A stretch of 44,043 nt of DNA from Bacteroidia bacterium (GCA_030426765.1 JAUHXV010000027.1:1-44043); one strand, 5' to 3'; shown: positions 7,914 through 17,245, counted from the stretch's first letter. Made by a program: numbers and translations. Notes: generated by a model from the sequence alone, not told the origin.

Positions 7914-9242
7914 CTACAGCATCATTGACTGTACATAGTATACGCCTACACCCGCTATGTATCCAATGATCGCGTACAGGGAAATCCTTTTCAGATACCA
8001 GAGAAAGTCAACTTTCAGAATCCCCATTGCTGCTACACCAGCCGCTGATCCAATGATCAGAATACTACCACCGGTTCCGGCACAATACGCGAGCAACTCC
8101 CAGAAGCTGTGATCCTGCGGATATGTAGTCAGGTCATACATACCCATACACGCAGCCACCATCGGCACGTTATCCACAATTGCCGATAAAAAGCCGATGA
8201 GGGTATTGATCGTAAAGATGCTGCCGAGATGGGTGTCCAGGACACCGGCCAACTGGTTCAGATACCCTGACGTCTCCAGCGAACCCACCGCCAGAAGGAT
8301 ACCCAGGAAGAAAAGGATACTCGGGGTATCAATTTTCTGCAACGTAGAAGCCACCGAAAGTTCTGTTCGCTTGTCATCGTCTTTGTAGCGATGGATGAGC
8401 TCAGTGATCATCCACATGGCGCCCACCGCAAGCAAAATGCCCATGTAGGGAGGCAGATGGGTGATGGCTTTAAATACCGGAACAAATAATAAACTAAGTA
8501 CACCTAATACGAAAATAAGATTGCGCTCAAAAGCAGTGGTGATGTGCCCTGATGTTGAAGCCGCATCATCAAATTTTTCGAGTGGTTTGTTTTCTTTTCG
8601 TAAGATATACGAAGCGACAATCAACGGTACGAGCAAACTCACAATCGATGGTAAAATCGCTTTGATAATGATATTATATGCGGTGACCTGTCCCCCGATC
8701 CAAAGCATGATCGTCGTGACGTCACCGATAGGCGACCAGGCACCACCGGCATTGGCAGAGATGATGACGAAACCACCAAAAAGCCACATGACTTCCTGAT
8801 CTTTCATGATCTTGCGCAACAATGCACACATCAGGATGGTCGTCGTCATATTGTCCAATGTAGCCGACATAAAAAAGCAAACCCACGTCAGGATCCAGAG
8901 CAACTTAACTTTGTTGGTCGTTTTGATCCGATCCGTGATAACCCTGAAGCCATCATGTGCATCTACGAGTTCAACAATCGTCATGGCGCCTAACAGGAAA
9001 AACAAAATCTCAGAGATGCTGCCCAGATGTTCGAAGAGCGAGTGCTTGAGAAATTCTGCAGTATCTGCATGCTCTCCCGTCAGCGTTTCCATCACCGGCA
9101 TTTGTTCAATACCAAAAATGAGGATCACCCAGCAGATCACCCCGGTGAATAATGCCGGAGCTGCTTTGTCAATTCGGATGGGGTGTTCGAAGGCAATGAG
9201 TGCATATCCCAGCACAAAGGCAATGATAATAAGTACGGCCAT
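7914..9242 (-). CDS. nhaD: Na+/H+ antiporter NhaD
   Basis: A 442-residue integral membrane protein of the NhaD/ion transporter superfamily with about 12 hydrophobic segments, starting MAVLIIIAFVLGYALIAFEH. Diagnostic stretches are SATLDNMTTTILMCALLRK and SAIVDNVPMVAA, two internally related helical-break segments, plus GGAWSPIGDVTTIMLW. It exports Na+ (or Li+) in exchange for H+ at the inner membrane. Its neighbours are the sodium-pumping NQR genes, so the two together form a sodium cycle. The minus-strand promoter (9270-9299) is a strong match to the Bacteroidota consensus. Confidence 0.93.
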   Translation of the reverse strand: MAVLIIIAFVLGYALIAFEHPIRIDKAAPALFTGVICWVILIFGIEQMPVMETLTGEHADTAEFLKHSLFEHLGSISEILFFLLGAMTIVELVDAHDGFRVITDRIKTTNKVKLLWILTWVCFFMSATLDNMTTTILMCALLRKIMKDQEVMWLFGGFVIISANAGGAWSPIGDVTTIMLWIGGQVTAYNIIIKAILPSIVSLLVPLIVASYILRKENKPLEKFDDAASTSGHITTAFERNLIFVLGVLSLLFVPVFKAITHLPPYMGILLAVGAMWMITELIHRYKDDDKRTELSVASTLQKIDTPSILFFLGILLAVGSLETSGYLNQLAGVLDTHLGSIFTINTLIGFLSAIVDNVPMVAACMGMYDLTTYPQDHSFWELLAYCAGTGGSILIIGSAAGVAAMGILKVDFLWYLKRISLYAIIGYIAGVGVYYVQSMML

Positions 9243-9269
9243 GAATCAGGATTCTAAGTGGTGAAAGAT

Positions 9270-9299
9270 CAAAGATAGACCAGTTGAGGAAATGTCAAA
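9270..9299 (-). promoter_or_regulatory. nhaD promoter
   Basis: On the minus strand, TTTG (9299-9296), an 18-base spacer and TATCTTTG (9277-9270) match the Bacteroidota -33/-7 promoter. The -7 box ends 27 bases before the nhaD ATG. Confidence 0.65.
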
Positions 9300-9319
9300 A
9301 TGAAAAGAAAGCCGGAGGG

Positions 9320-9754
9320 TTATCCGCCTGTAATATAGCGTTCGAGAAACCGGATATGCGTTTTTTGCTCCTTCATTATCGCACTTACGATATCCCCGAT
9401 ACTTAACATGCCGAGCACCTCATCGCCATCGACAACCGGAAGGTGCCGAGTAAATTTGTCAGTGAAGAGCGCCATGCAATCATCTATATCCATATCCGGA
9501 GTCACGACATGAACGTCAGTCAGCATAACCTCAGAGAGTGGGGTGCTTTTCGCTTTTCGACCCTGCAGTATTCCTTTACGGGTGTAGTCGCGTTCAGAAA
9601 ACAAACCTACGAGTCGATCACCATCCATGATCATCACGGCTCCGATATTAGCACGGAGCATCAGATCCAGTGCTTCGATGACTGTGTTTTCAGGACGCAG
9701 TGTGTGCATGGTTTGATTCTTTTTACCACTGAGAAGTTGTTTGACTGATATCAT
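9320..9754 (-). CDS. CBS-domain-pair protein
   Basis: 144 residues consisting of little more than two CBS domains (about 10-62 and 78-132). Typical segments are GAVMIMDGDRLVGLFSERDY in the first and FTDKFTRHLPVVDGDEVLGM in the second. Stand-alone CBS pairs bind adenine nucleotides or S-adenosylmethionine and usually regulate partners. The start is the ATG at 9754. It lies directly upstream of nhaD on the same strand, 77 bases away, but nhaD has its own promoter-like site in that gap. A role in sensing energy state for sodium transport is possible but unproven. Confidence 0.88.
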   Translation of the reverse strand: MISVKQLLSGKKNQTMHTLRPENTVIEALDLMLRANIGAVMIMDGDRLVGLFSERDYTRKGILQGRKAKSTPLSEVMLTDVHVVTPDMDIDDCMALFTDKFTRHLPVVDGDEVLGMLSIGDIVSAIMKEQKTHIRFLERYITGG

Positions 9755-9918
9755 ATTGCGTTGGATTTTTGGCCAGTTCCTTTTACCTCACATTCTCCTC
9801 CTTTCAAATTCCTGCTTAAGATAGAAAATTACCCTTGTTTGTCAAATAATTCAGATCATTCCGAAGCAGAAAACTTTAAAAGGTGATTTCTTGTTACTTT
9901 TATATAAAACCCGGATAT

Positions 9919-10128
9919 ATGCTACCCGTTTTAATTGCGTCTATTTCCATTATGATCATCGCATTTGCCTTGTTCAGCCTCCGTGTGCTGTTTGTCAAGG
10001 ACGGAGAGTTTAAAGGGACTTGCGCGAATAACAATCCCTTCATGGTAAAGGAAGGCGCAACCTGCGGCGTCTGTGGCCGCACCTCCGGGGAAGCCTGCGG
10101 TCAGGACGAAACGAAAACAGCTACTTAG
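9919..10128 (+). CDS. nqrM: NqrM-like cysteine-rich membrane protein
   Basis: Small protein of 69 residues from the ATG at 9919; a GTG at 9883 would add 12 residues but leaves the TM helix less N-terminal. One transmembrane helix (MLPVLIASISIMIIAFALFSL) is followed by a tail with four cysteines spaced C-x13-C-x2-C-x7-C. This matches the layout of NqrM (DUF539), the NQR maturation factor thought to deliver iron to NqrD/NqrE. It converges on apbE, the other NQR maturation gene, overlapping its end by 8 bases. Gene symbol by context and architecture; sequence similarity to proteobacterial NqrM is low. Confidence 0.7.
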   Translation: MLPVLIASISIMIIAFALFSLRVLFVKDGEFKGTCANNNPFMVKEGATCGVCGRTSGEACGQDETKTAT

Positions 10129-11113
10129 GAAAATCTGGAGTAGCGCATATGGCGAATTCCCCTTCTTCATCTGCATAGATACAATACACCGGAATCCGGT
10201 TTTCCTCAGCAAATCGCATCGTACGTTCCAGCCCCATTACAAGAAAAGCCGTCGCATACCCATCCGCACTTGCGCAGTCATCGGCTACTACCGATACACT
10301 CAATAGCGAATGGTTAGCCGGATACCCTGTCTTTGGGTTGATGACATGACTCAGCTTTTTCCCCGCGTGTTCCCTGTATTTACGATAGCTGCCCGAGGTA
10401 GCCAGCGACCGATTGTCTAGTGATAGGCTGGTTTGTAACATCCGCCAGGCCGTACTTTCTACAGGTTTGTCGATCCCAATTTGCCAGTGCTTGTTATCCG
10501 GATTAACACCTTTGACCCTGACTTCACCACCAACTTCCACCAGATAATGACTGATATTTTGCTGATCGAAATACGAACAGATAAGGTCTACCGTATACCC
10601 TTGTGCGATTGCGTTAAAATCGAGTTGTATTCTCGGATCTTCCTTTAGTAGCCGATCTTCTTCCAGGCGCACTTTAGTATACCCGGTGAAGGTGAGAATA
10701 CTGTCAACTACGCTTGAGTCGGGAAGAGGCAAATCGTTAGCGGCATCGATTTTCCAGACGTTGACAAGCGGACCTATGGTCACATCAAGAGCGCCATCAG
10801 TAGCCTGGGCAATTTCCTGTGCTTGTTGAAAGACCTGTATAAAGTGCGGGTCAGGGACGATATCCGGATCGTTGTCGTTGATCCGTTTGATCACTGATCC
10901 TTCCAGCCAAAGCGACATGCTTTGATCCATGACTTGAAAGAGGCTGTCTACCGATAGAGAAAAATCACGGTTCAGTTCGTCCTTGTACACAATATGAAAC
11001 GTGGTGCCCTGCGCCTGTCCATCCAGTACCTGATAGGCATGCGGAGTAGATTGACAGGATATCATGCATATGCAAGCAAAACAAGAGAGGATCAGCCATT
11101 GCCTGCTGGTCAT
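10121..11113 (-). CDS. apbE: FAD:protein FMN transferase ApbE (lipoprotein)
   Basis: About 330 residues from the ATG at 11113, chosen because it gives a lipoprotein signal with lipobox CMISC and sits 1 base after the nqrF stop. The 11167 ATG would bury the signal. ApbE transfers FMN from FAD to a threonine of NqrB and NqrC at the periplasmic face. Family segments are visible: QLDFNAIAQGYTVDLI, LATSGSYRKY, HVINPKTGYP and ASADGYATAFLVMG. As the last gene of the nqr operon, its substrate is almost certainly this NQR complex. It ends overlapping the convergent nqrM-like gene. Confidence 0.94.
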   Translation of the reverse strand: MTSRQWLILSCFACICMISCQSTPHAYQVLDGQAQGTTFHIVYKDELNRDFSLSVDSLFQVMDQSMSLWLEGSVIKRINDNDPDIVPDPHFIQVFQQAQEIAQATDGALDVTIGPLVNVWKIDAANDLPLPDSSVVDSILTFTGYTKVRLEEDRLLKEDPRIQLDFNAIAQGYTVDLICSYFDQQNISHYLVEVGGEVRVKGVNPDNKHWQIGIDKPVESTAWRMLQTSLSLDNRSLATSGSYRKYREHAGKKLSHVINPKTGYPANHSLLSVSVVADDCASADGYATAFLVMGLERTMRFAEENRIPVYCIYADEEGEFAICATPDFPK

Positions 11114-11114
11114 G

Positions 11115-12365
11115 TTATCCGCCAAAGTCATCAAAGGCAATATTCTCCTCAGATACGCCGAGATCATCGAGCATGTTTTGTACGGCGGTATTCATCAGTG
11201 GAGGTCCGCAGAGATAATATTCGACTTCATCCGGATCTTCATGTTTGTCCAGGTATTTGCTGAGTACTACACTGTGTATAAAACCGACATCTCCGGTCCA
11301 GTTGTCTTCCTCAAGTGGTTCAGATAATGCGATGGTAAATTTAAAATTCGGAAACTCACGTTCGATCGCACGGAAGTCTTCTTCATAAAATATCTCGCGC
11401 TTACTTCGGGCGCCATACCAAAAAGAGACTTTGCGCTTAGTCTTCAGCGTGTGGAATAAGTGAAAGATATGGGATCGCAATGGTGCCATTCCGGCCCCAC
11501 CGCCGATGTAGACCATTTCCTTCTCTGTATGCTTGATGTGAAACTCCCCGTAAGGTCCGCTGATCATCACTTTGTCTCCGGGCTTTCGGGAAAAAACGTA
11601 TGACGAACAATACCCCGGCGGAACATCTTTGAACCCGCCTTTTGCGCGATCCCAGGGTGGAGTAGCCAGACGTATGTTCAGCATGATCTTCTGACCCTCA
11701 GCAGGATGATTGGCCATAGAGTAGGCCCTGAATAACGGCTCTTCGACCACCGTTTTCAAATCCCAGATCTTAAATTTATCATAATCATCTTTAAACCGAT
11801 CGGGAATATTATACAGGTCAGTTTTGAAATTAATCGTTGTTTCCGGCACATCTACCTGGATATAATCACCAGACTTGAATTCGAGTGTTTCACCCGGTGG
11901 TAGCGTGACGACAAATTCTTTGATGTAGGTAGAAACATTGTCATTAGAAGCTACCGTGCATTCCCATTTCTTAACCCCGAAAACAGCATCCGGAATTTTG
12001 ATTTCAAGGTCTTCTTTGACTTTCACCTGGCAAGCAAGCCGAAGTTTGTTTTCCACATCACGCCGACTGAGGTGATTTGTCTCCGTGATCAATACATCTC
12101 CACCTCCTGAGAGTACCTTGCATTCACACATTGCACAGGTGCCACCACCTCCGCAGGCAGAGGCGAGAAATATATTGTTGGAAGCAAGTACAGAGAGCAG
12201 TGTATTGCCGGGTTTGACGATCAGCGGATCATCTTTTTTGCCATTGATGACGATCGAGATATCTGTCTGAGGTACCAGACGGGCTTTGGCGATCAGAATG
12301 GAAAAGATCAGAAACAGGATCACCAGGGAAAATACAACGACGCTACTGGATAGAATAGGGATCAT
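11115..12365 (-). CDS. nqrF: Na+-NQR subunit F, NADH dehydrogenase
   Basis: 416 residues. The electron-entry subunit oxidises NADH and passes electrons through FAD and a 2Fe-2S cluster. It has an N-terminal membrane anchor (about 3-26). A ferredoxin domain carries Cys71, Cys77, Cys80 (SACGGGGTCAMCECK) and Cys112. The ferredoxin-reductase domain has the FAD motif RAYSMAN and the nucleotide-binding GGGAGMAPLRSHIF. The C-terminus NIAFDDFGG is typical of NqrF. Four bases separate it from nqrE and one base from apbE. Confidence 0.97.
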   Translation of the reverse strand: MIPILSSSVVVFSLVILFLIFSILIAKARLVPQTDISIVINGKKDDPLIVKPGNTLLSVLASNNIFLASACGGGGTCAMCECKVLSGGGDVLITETNHLSRRDVENKLRLACQVKVKEDLEIKIPDAVFGVKKWECTVASNDNVSTYIKEFVVTLPPGETLEFKSGDYIQVDVPETTINFKTDLYNIPDRFKDDYDKFKIWDLKTVVEEPLFRAYSMANHPAEGQKIMLNIRLATPPWDRAKGGFKDVPPGYCSSYVFSRKPGDKVMISGPYGEFHIKHTEKEMVYIGGGAGMAPLRSHIFHLFHTLKTKRKVSFWYGARSKREIFYEEDFRAIEREFPNFKFTIALSEPLEEDNWTGDVGFIHSVVLSKYLDKHEDPDEVEYYLCGPPLMNTAVQNMLDDLGVSEENIAFDDFGG

Positions 12366-12369
12366 GAAA

Positions 12370-12984
12370 TTATAATTGTATACCTGAGAAACTTAAAAAT
12401 GCCAATGCCATCAGACCGGTGACGACCATCGCCATCCCGAGTCCCTGCAATCCATCTGGAATTTTGGAATACTTGAGGCGTTCCCGAATGGCGGCCAGCA
12501 GGACGATTGCCAGGAAAAATCCGATTCCACAACCCACTGAAAAAACACCGGTTTCTATCAGGCCATATTCGCGTTCCTGCATGAACAGGGATGTTCCCAG
12601 TATGGCGCAGTTGACCGTGATCAATGGTAGAAATATTCCGAGCGCATTGTAAAGTGAAGGTGAAAATTTCTCGACCACCATTTCTACCATTTGCACTGCA
12701 CCGGCGATCGTAGAGATGAATAAAATGAAAGCCAGGAAAGTCAGATCCACCGATGCCAGCGAAGGATGGATCCAGGCCAACGCTCCTTCTTTCAGCATGA
12801 AGGTCAGGATCAGGTAATTGATCGGTGCCGTCATAACCAATACGAACACGACCGCGATCCCGAGACCGGTGGCTGTTTTTACCTTTTTGGAAATGGCCAG
12901 AAACGAACACATCCCCAGAAAAAATGCAAAGACTACATTTTCTACAAAAATGGATTTAACAAACAGATTTAAAAGCGCTTCCAT
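12370..12984 (-). CDS. nqrE: Na+-NQR subunit E
   Basis: 204-residue membrane subunit with six predicted helices, the usual length. NqrE and NqrD are homologous and oppositely oriented; together they hold an iron centre in the membrane through conserved cysteines. The matching segments [18 protein letters not shown] and [18 protein letters not shown] are present. It follows nqrD after 56 bases and precedes nqrF by 4 bases, in the standard order. Confidence 0.96.
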   Translation of the reverse strand: MEALLNLFVKSIFVENVVFAFFLGMCSFLAISKKVKTATGLGIAVVFVLVMTAPINYLILTFMLKEGALAWIHPSLASVDLTFLAFILFISTIAGAVQMVEMVVEKFSPSLYNALGIFLPLITVNCAILGTSLFMQEREYGLIETGVFSVGCGIGFFLAIVLLAAIRERLKYSKIPDGLQGLGMAMVVTGLMALAFLSFSGIQL

Positions 12985-13040
12985 ATTTATAGTTTTAGCA
13001 AATGCCTGAATAGTTTAATTGTGTCATGGTATGATGCATA

Positions 13041-13718
13041 TCACGATACGTTGACAAGTTTTGGCTTACGACTTCGTTGCCACCAGATATACATGCCGAT
13101 GATAAACAGTGCCGCCGGAGGCAGAGCCATCAATCCGTTGTTGACATACCCATGATCATAGGCCCATTGGGGGACAAGCTGATAGCCCAGCAACGACCCG
13201 GCTCCAAAAAACTCCCGGACAACTGCCACTGTAATCAGGATAATCCCATAGCCTAATCCATTGCCCACACCATCAAGAAAGGAGGGCCAGGGTTTTTGCG
13301 CCATCGCAAACGCTTCAAGTCGCCCCATCACTATGCAGTTCGTAATAATGAGTCCGACAAAAACAGAGAGTTGTTTACTCACATCATACATAAAAGCTTT
13401 GAGCACCTGATCCACTAAAGTCACGAGCAAAGCCACAATGATGAGTTGCACAATCATTCGGATTCGTCCCGGAATGGAGTCGCGTATAAGGGCTATGATC
13501 AGGCTGGCAAATGCGGAGACCATCGTCAGTCCCAACGCCATGATAATGGCGGGTTTGACCTGGATCGTCACAGCAAGCGCCGAACAAATTCCAAGTACCT
13601 GGACGGTGATCGGATTGTTGTCATCCAACGGATCCGTGAGGGCTTTTCTGTTCTTTTTCGAAAAAAGGCCTTCCTTTTTTTCTTTTGTTTTGACAGGTGC
13701 TATAGTATCCGTACTCAT
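13041..13718 (-). CDS. nqrD: Na+-NQR subunit D
   Basis: 225 residues, with about six membrane helices and the conserved TNCIVMGRLEAFAM segment that mirrors VNCAILG of NqrE. The first ~35 residues form a charged, lysine-rich extension (KTKEKKEGLFSKKNRK) that I recall as a feature of Bacteroidota NqrD. The start codon overlaps the nqrC stop by 4 bases, indicating coupled translation. It provides half of the NqrD/E membrane iron site. Confidence 0.96.
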   Translation of the reverse strand: MSTDTIAPVKTKEKKEGLFSKKNRKALTDPLDDNNPITVQVLGICSALAVTIQVKPAIIMALGLTMVSAFASLIIALIRDSIPGRIRMIVQLIIVALLVTLVDQVLKAFMYDVSKQLSVFVGLIITNCIVMGRLEAFAMAQKPWPSFLDGVGNGLGYGIILITVAVVREFFGAGSLLGYQLVPQWAYDHGYVNNGLMALPPAALFIIGMYIWWQRSRKPKLVNVS

Positions 13719-14464
13719 GATGCACTTTTTAATTGTTCAAAATAGGTCAGGTAAGGTTCTACACAGGTTTTGATCATCTCATCTACGCCGGTCGATGTAA
13801 CGGTCCCGCCAGAGATGCCATCCACGACATGGACGCGATCGAGATTTGTTTTGGCGGTTTGCTTAATGACATTAACCGACACGAATGTTTCGCTTTTATC
13901 AAAGAGTTTTTTGCCGGGAAACTGTTCCTGAAATGGAGCCTCCGCGATCTCGGCACCAAGGCCCGGTGTCTCACTTTTATGCGAAAACACTGCACCGTAA
14001 ATGGTACTGAAATCATCTTCAATGCTCAGGTACCCGTAAATCGGTCCCCAAAGTCCGACGCCTTGCATAGGAATGACATATCGGTTTTTTCCATCTGTGC
14101 CTGTGTAGACAAAGAGTGCCAGCTGCCTCTCTTCGACCGGTTTTTTTAATTCATTTTTTAAAACAATATCCCGGACTTCAACGCCCTCAATCTCTTCACC
14201 CGCGCTGTTGATGACCAACTCCTGCACACGTTGACTGTATGCGTCTTCGATAGCTTTACGCTCTGTCAGATTTTCATTGACGGATTGCAGAATGCTGGTT
14301 TTGAAGTCGAGCTCGATATTGGCCTCCTGTCGCGGCTTCAGGGCCTGCGCGGTAAAGGCCAGCAGGACTGCAGTCAGCGTGGAGATGCCGATAGCATAAA
14401 AGAAGATATATTGATTACTGTGCTGCACGGCGTAGTCGTTTTTTAATGTGATTCTGAACGACAA
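13715..14464 (-). CDS. nqrC: Na+-NQR subunit C, FMN-binding
   Basis: 249 residues with one N-terminal TM helix and a periplasmic FMN-binding domain. The flavinylation motif DGISGGTVTS holds the acceptor Thr221, to which ApbE attaches FMN covalently; the common SGAT is SGGT here, an allowed variant of Dxx(S/T)GxT. The start is uncertain. ATG at 14464 overlaps nqrB by 50 bases, while a GTG at 14428 would give a shorter N-terminus (VQHSNQYIFF), closer to other NqrC proteins, and a 14-base overlap. The 4-base overlap with nqrD confirms operon structure. Confidence 0.95.
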   Translation of the reverse strand: MSFRITLKNDYAVQHSNQYIFFYAIGISTLTAVLLAFTAQALKPRQEANIELDFKTSILQSVNENLTERKAIEDAYSQRVQELVINSAGEEIEGVEVRDIVLKNELKKPVEERQLALFVYTGTDGKNRYVIPMQGVGLWGPIYGYLSIEDDFSTIYGAVFSHKSETPGLGAEIAEAPFQEQFPGKKLFDKSETFVSVNVIKQTAKTNLDRVHVVDGISGGTVTSTGVDEMIKTCVEPYLTYFEQLKSAS

Positions 14465-15578
14465 TATGGTCGATCAGGGGAGCGTGGACATTCATCAGCA
14501 GGATGACCATCATGACCGCTTCCGGATAGGCCGGGTTGAAGGCCCGGATAATGACAATCAGGCCACCGATCATAAGTCCGTAGACCCATTTCCCTCGTTC
14601 GGTATGTGCGGCAGTGACGGGATCCGTTGCCATATATATTGCACCAAAGGCAAAACCACCCATCAGCCAGTGATAATAAAACGGTGTGTGCAGGTAATGC
14701 GTGGGATCATCCGCAGGAGCAATGCCATTGAACAACAAGCCCATGACCGCTGCGCCGATAAAGACGGAGAGCATGATTTTCCAGCTGCCCACACCTGTGA
14801 GGATCAGGATAAAAGCACCGATCAGACAAGCAAAGACACTCGTCTCGCCAATACTTCCCTGCTCAAAGCCCCAGAACATATCGGATACGGATTGCATCTC
14901 AAGATGGTTGGCGTCATAGATCACGAGATTGGTCGCACCGGAATAAGCATCCAGAATTACCTGGCCTGACTCCGGAGAAAGGTCTGTCCAGATTTCACCA
15001 CTCATAAACGCCGGGAAAGCAAAAAACAGAAATGCTCTCGCGAGCAATGCCGGATTCATAAAGTTCATGCCGGTGCCTCCGAAAATTTCTTTCCCAATCA
15101 AGGTGCAGAAAATCGCAGCCAAAGCCACCATCCACAACGGTATCGTCACAGGCAGGATTAAGGGGATCAACATCCCGGTGACGAGATAGCCCTCACTCAC
15201 AGGATGGCCTTTGACAACTGCAAATACAAATTCGACACCCAGTCCTACGGAATAAGACACGACAATGATCGGCAACACTTTCTTAAGTCCAAAAAGGAAA
15301 TAATCCACGTGTGACATTTCCATGCCATACGCGAGGTAATGCTGGTAACCTGTGTTCCAGATGCCGAAGAGCAGGGTAGGGACCATGGCGATCACCACTG
15401 TGATCATGGTACGCTTGAGGTCGACTGCGTCGCGAACATGTACTTTGTGTGTGGTCACCTCACCCGGTGAAAACAAAAATGTCTCCATGGCCTCGAAAGC
15501 AGGATACCATTTTTCCAGTTTTCCACCCTTTACAAAATTGGGTTTTACTTTGTCAACCAGGTTGCGTAATACTTTCAC
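14415..15578 (-). CDS. nqrB: Na+-NQR subunit B, Na+ channel and FMN site
   Basis: 387-residue polytopic membrane subunit with about ten helices; it carries riboflavin, a covalent FMN and the sodium path. The FMN acceptor is Thr216 in DAYSGATNLVI (SGAT). Conserved stretches EIFGGTGMNFMNPALLARAFLFF and MATDPVTAAHTERGKW match the family. The start at 15578 gives MKVLRNLVDKVKPNFVKGGK, typical of Bacteroidota NqrB. It follows nqrA after 31 bases and overlaps nqrC. Confidence 0.97.
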   Translation of the reverse strand: MKVLRNLVDKVKPNFVKGGKLEKWYPAFEAMETFLFSPGEVTTHKVHVRDAVDLKRTMITVVIAMVPTLLFGIWNTGYQHYLAYGMEMSHVDYFLFGLKKVLPIIVVSYSVGLGVEFVFAVVKGHPVSEGYLVTGMLIPLILPVTIPLWMVALAAIFCTLIGKEIFGGTGMNFMNPALLARAFLFFAFPAFMSGEIWTDLSPESGQVILDAYSGATNLVIYDANHLEMQSVSDMFWGFEQGSIGETSVFACLIGAFILILTGVGSWKIMLSVFIGAAVMGLLFNGIAPADDPTHYLHTPFYYHWLMGGFAFGAIYMATDPVTAAHTERGKWVYGLMIGGLIVIIRAFNPAYPEAVMMVILLMNVHAPLIDHIVVQNHIKKRLRRAAQ

Positions 15579-15609
15579 AAGCGAGCAGTTATTAAGTTTT
15601 GTTTGTTCA

Positions 15610-16968
15610 TTAAGCTTCTTCTCTCATTAAATCCAGTCCTTCTGTGATAATCTGCTGGACATCGATTTTGGATGTGCACACAAATTCACACAGCGCGAAA
15701 TCTTCTTCTGACACTTCGTATATGCCGAGCGCTTCCATCTTTTCAATGTCTTTGGCCATGATCGCTTTGAGAAGGACTACCGGAAGAATATCCATGGGCA
15801 ATACTTTATCATACTGGCCACTCATCACAAACGCCCTTTCTTCACCATGTCTGTTGGTATTGAGGGAATAGCTGCGGTTGGGACTCAGCCATGAAAAGAA
15901 GGTGCGGGATAAACTGAGTTTGTTAAAACCGGGTAAGAGCCATCCCAGAAATTCGGGCTCATGTCCTTCCGGAATCGCGGTCAGCTGATTGGTATAAAAA
16001 GAAAGAAAGTCTTCCGATGAGGAGGTCTCCCCATACAGGACGTTACCCTGGATCAATCTTGTTTTTTGTACATCCATTTGTTGTCCGGTGATGTCACTGA
16101 GCAATTGCCCTGTCATTACCCTGACGTATCCGGGATTGGAGATATCCTCGCCGGTGAGGGCGATGATGCGGTCAGCACGATAGCGTCCTTCAGTGAAGAG
16201 ACGACCGATAATGATGACATCTTGAGGATGGACATACCAAACCACTTCTCCTTTTTGAATGGGATTGGTGTGGTGGATTTGAATGCCCACATTTCCGGCA
16301 GGATGTGGTCCCTTGACTTGATGGATATGCGCGTGAACCGACTCAGGAATCAACGATGCCGCACTTCCGTTGGCTCCGGCGCGAATGCCGAGATGCAATT
16401 TTCCATCGGACAGTATAGAAAGTGCCTTTAGTCCTGTTTGAAAATTTTCTTTTTCCTGACTGATAATATACGCGAGGTCCGGTGCGAGTGGAGATGAGTC
16501 AAAACAGGAAACGTATATGGCTTTGGGTGTATCGTCAGGTTGTGCGATGAGGTTGTGCGGACGCTGACGGATATAGTTCCAGCAGCCACTGTCTATAAGT
16601 TGATTGATCAGCGCTTCGTGAGAGAGGGAAGCGGGATCGGTCTGAGAGAAAGAAAGATAATTGGTTTGTGATTTGTCCGGGAGGATTCGGATTTGATCGA
16701 TGCGGCGTTTAGGACCCAGGATGATTTCGGCAATTTCGCCACTGACAGGAGAGGTAAATCGGAGTTCCGGCCGGTTTTTATCGTGAAAAAGACATTCACC
16801 GGCCCGAATACTTTCTCCGGGCTTTACATTCAGGCGGGGTTTGACTAATCTGAAATCCGTGGGCTTGACGGCGATTACACTGGAGGCATCTGACGAGCGG
16901 ATGTTTTTTTCTGCTGCCCCTTTAAGTTTGATATCGTAACCTCTTCTAATGGTAATCGTTCCGGACAT
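15610..16968 (-). CDS. nqrA: Na+-NQR subunit A
   Basis: First gene of the nqr operon. The chosen ATG at 16968 gives MSGTITIRRGYDIKLKGAAE, which matches the conserved NqrA N-terminus, and a 452-residue product of normal length. A start at 17052 would add 28 residues with no family support. NqrA is the cytoplasmic peripheral subunit implicated in quinone binding and lacks membrane helices. No clean promoter box is seen in 16969-17245, where it diverges from the arfB gene; regulation of the operon could not be read. Confidence 0.95.
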   Translation of the reverse strand: MSGTITIRRGYDIKLKGAAEKNIRSSDASSVIAVKPTDFRLVKPRLNVKPGESIRAGECLFHDKNRPELRFTSPVSGEIAEIILGPKRRIDQIRILPDKSQTNYLSFSQTDPASLSHEALINQLIDSGCWNYIRQRPHNLIAQPDDTPKAIYVSCFDSSPLAPDLAYIISQEKENFQTGLKALSILSDGKLHLGIRAGANGSAASLIPESVHAHIHQVKGPHPAGNVGIQIHHTNPIQKGEVVWYVHPQDVIIIGRLFTEGRYRADRIIALTGEDISNPGYVRVMTGQLLSDITGQQMDVQKTRLIQGNVLYGETSSSEDFLSFYTNQLTAIPEGHEPEFLGWLLPGFNKLSLSRTFFSWLSPNRSYSLNTNRHGEERAFVMSGQYDKVLPMDILPVVLLKAIMAKDIEKMEALGIYEVSEEDFALCEFVCTSKIDVQQIITEGLDLMREEA

Positions 16969-17216
16969 AGTATCAACTAATTTTCCTTGTGTACACCCAT
17001 TCCTCATGCGCAAATTGATTCCCCTTGTCATTGTGCAGTACATGTCGGTCACAAAAGTGGATTTGCTGACCTGGCATAACTCTTTTGACGATTGCTTTCA
17101 ATTTGTGCGTCTGTCTTCCTCGATAAACATTTATTTTGTTGAAGTGTGAATATAATATTTCATTTAAACTGACCTAACATTCATCCGTGATTTTTTTACC
17201 TGTTCGCTCAGCGGCG

Positions 17217-17224
17217 TATCTTTG
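17217..17224 (+). promoter_or_regulatory. Candidate arfB promoter -7 box
   Basis: TATCTTTG is an exact TAnnTTTG match. It lies 21 bases before the TTG at 17246 and 27 before the GTG at 17252, with a T-rich tract at the -33 position. This supports expression of the non-ATG-started gene that follows. Confidence 0.5.
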
Positions 17225-17245
17225 TGGCTTCACACATAATGTCGA

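Noticed and set aside
12362..12910. 182-codon frame overlapping nqrE
   Set aside because: Alternate-frame shadow of nqrE; the true frame has six helices and the conserved VNCAILG segment.
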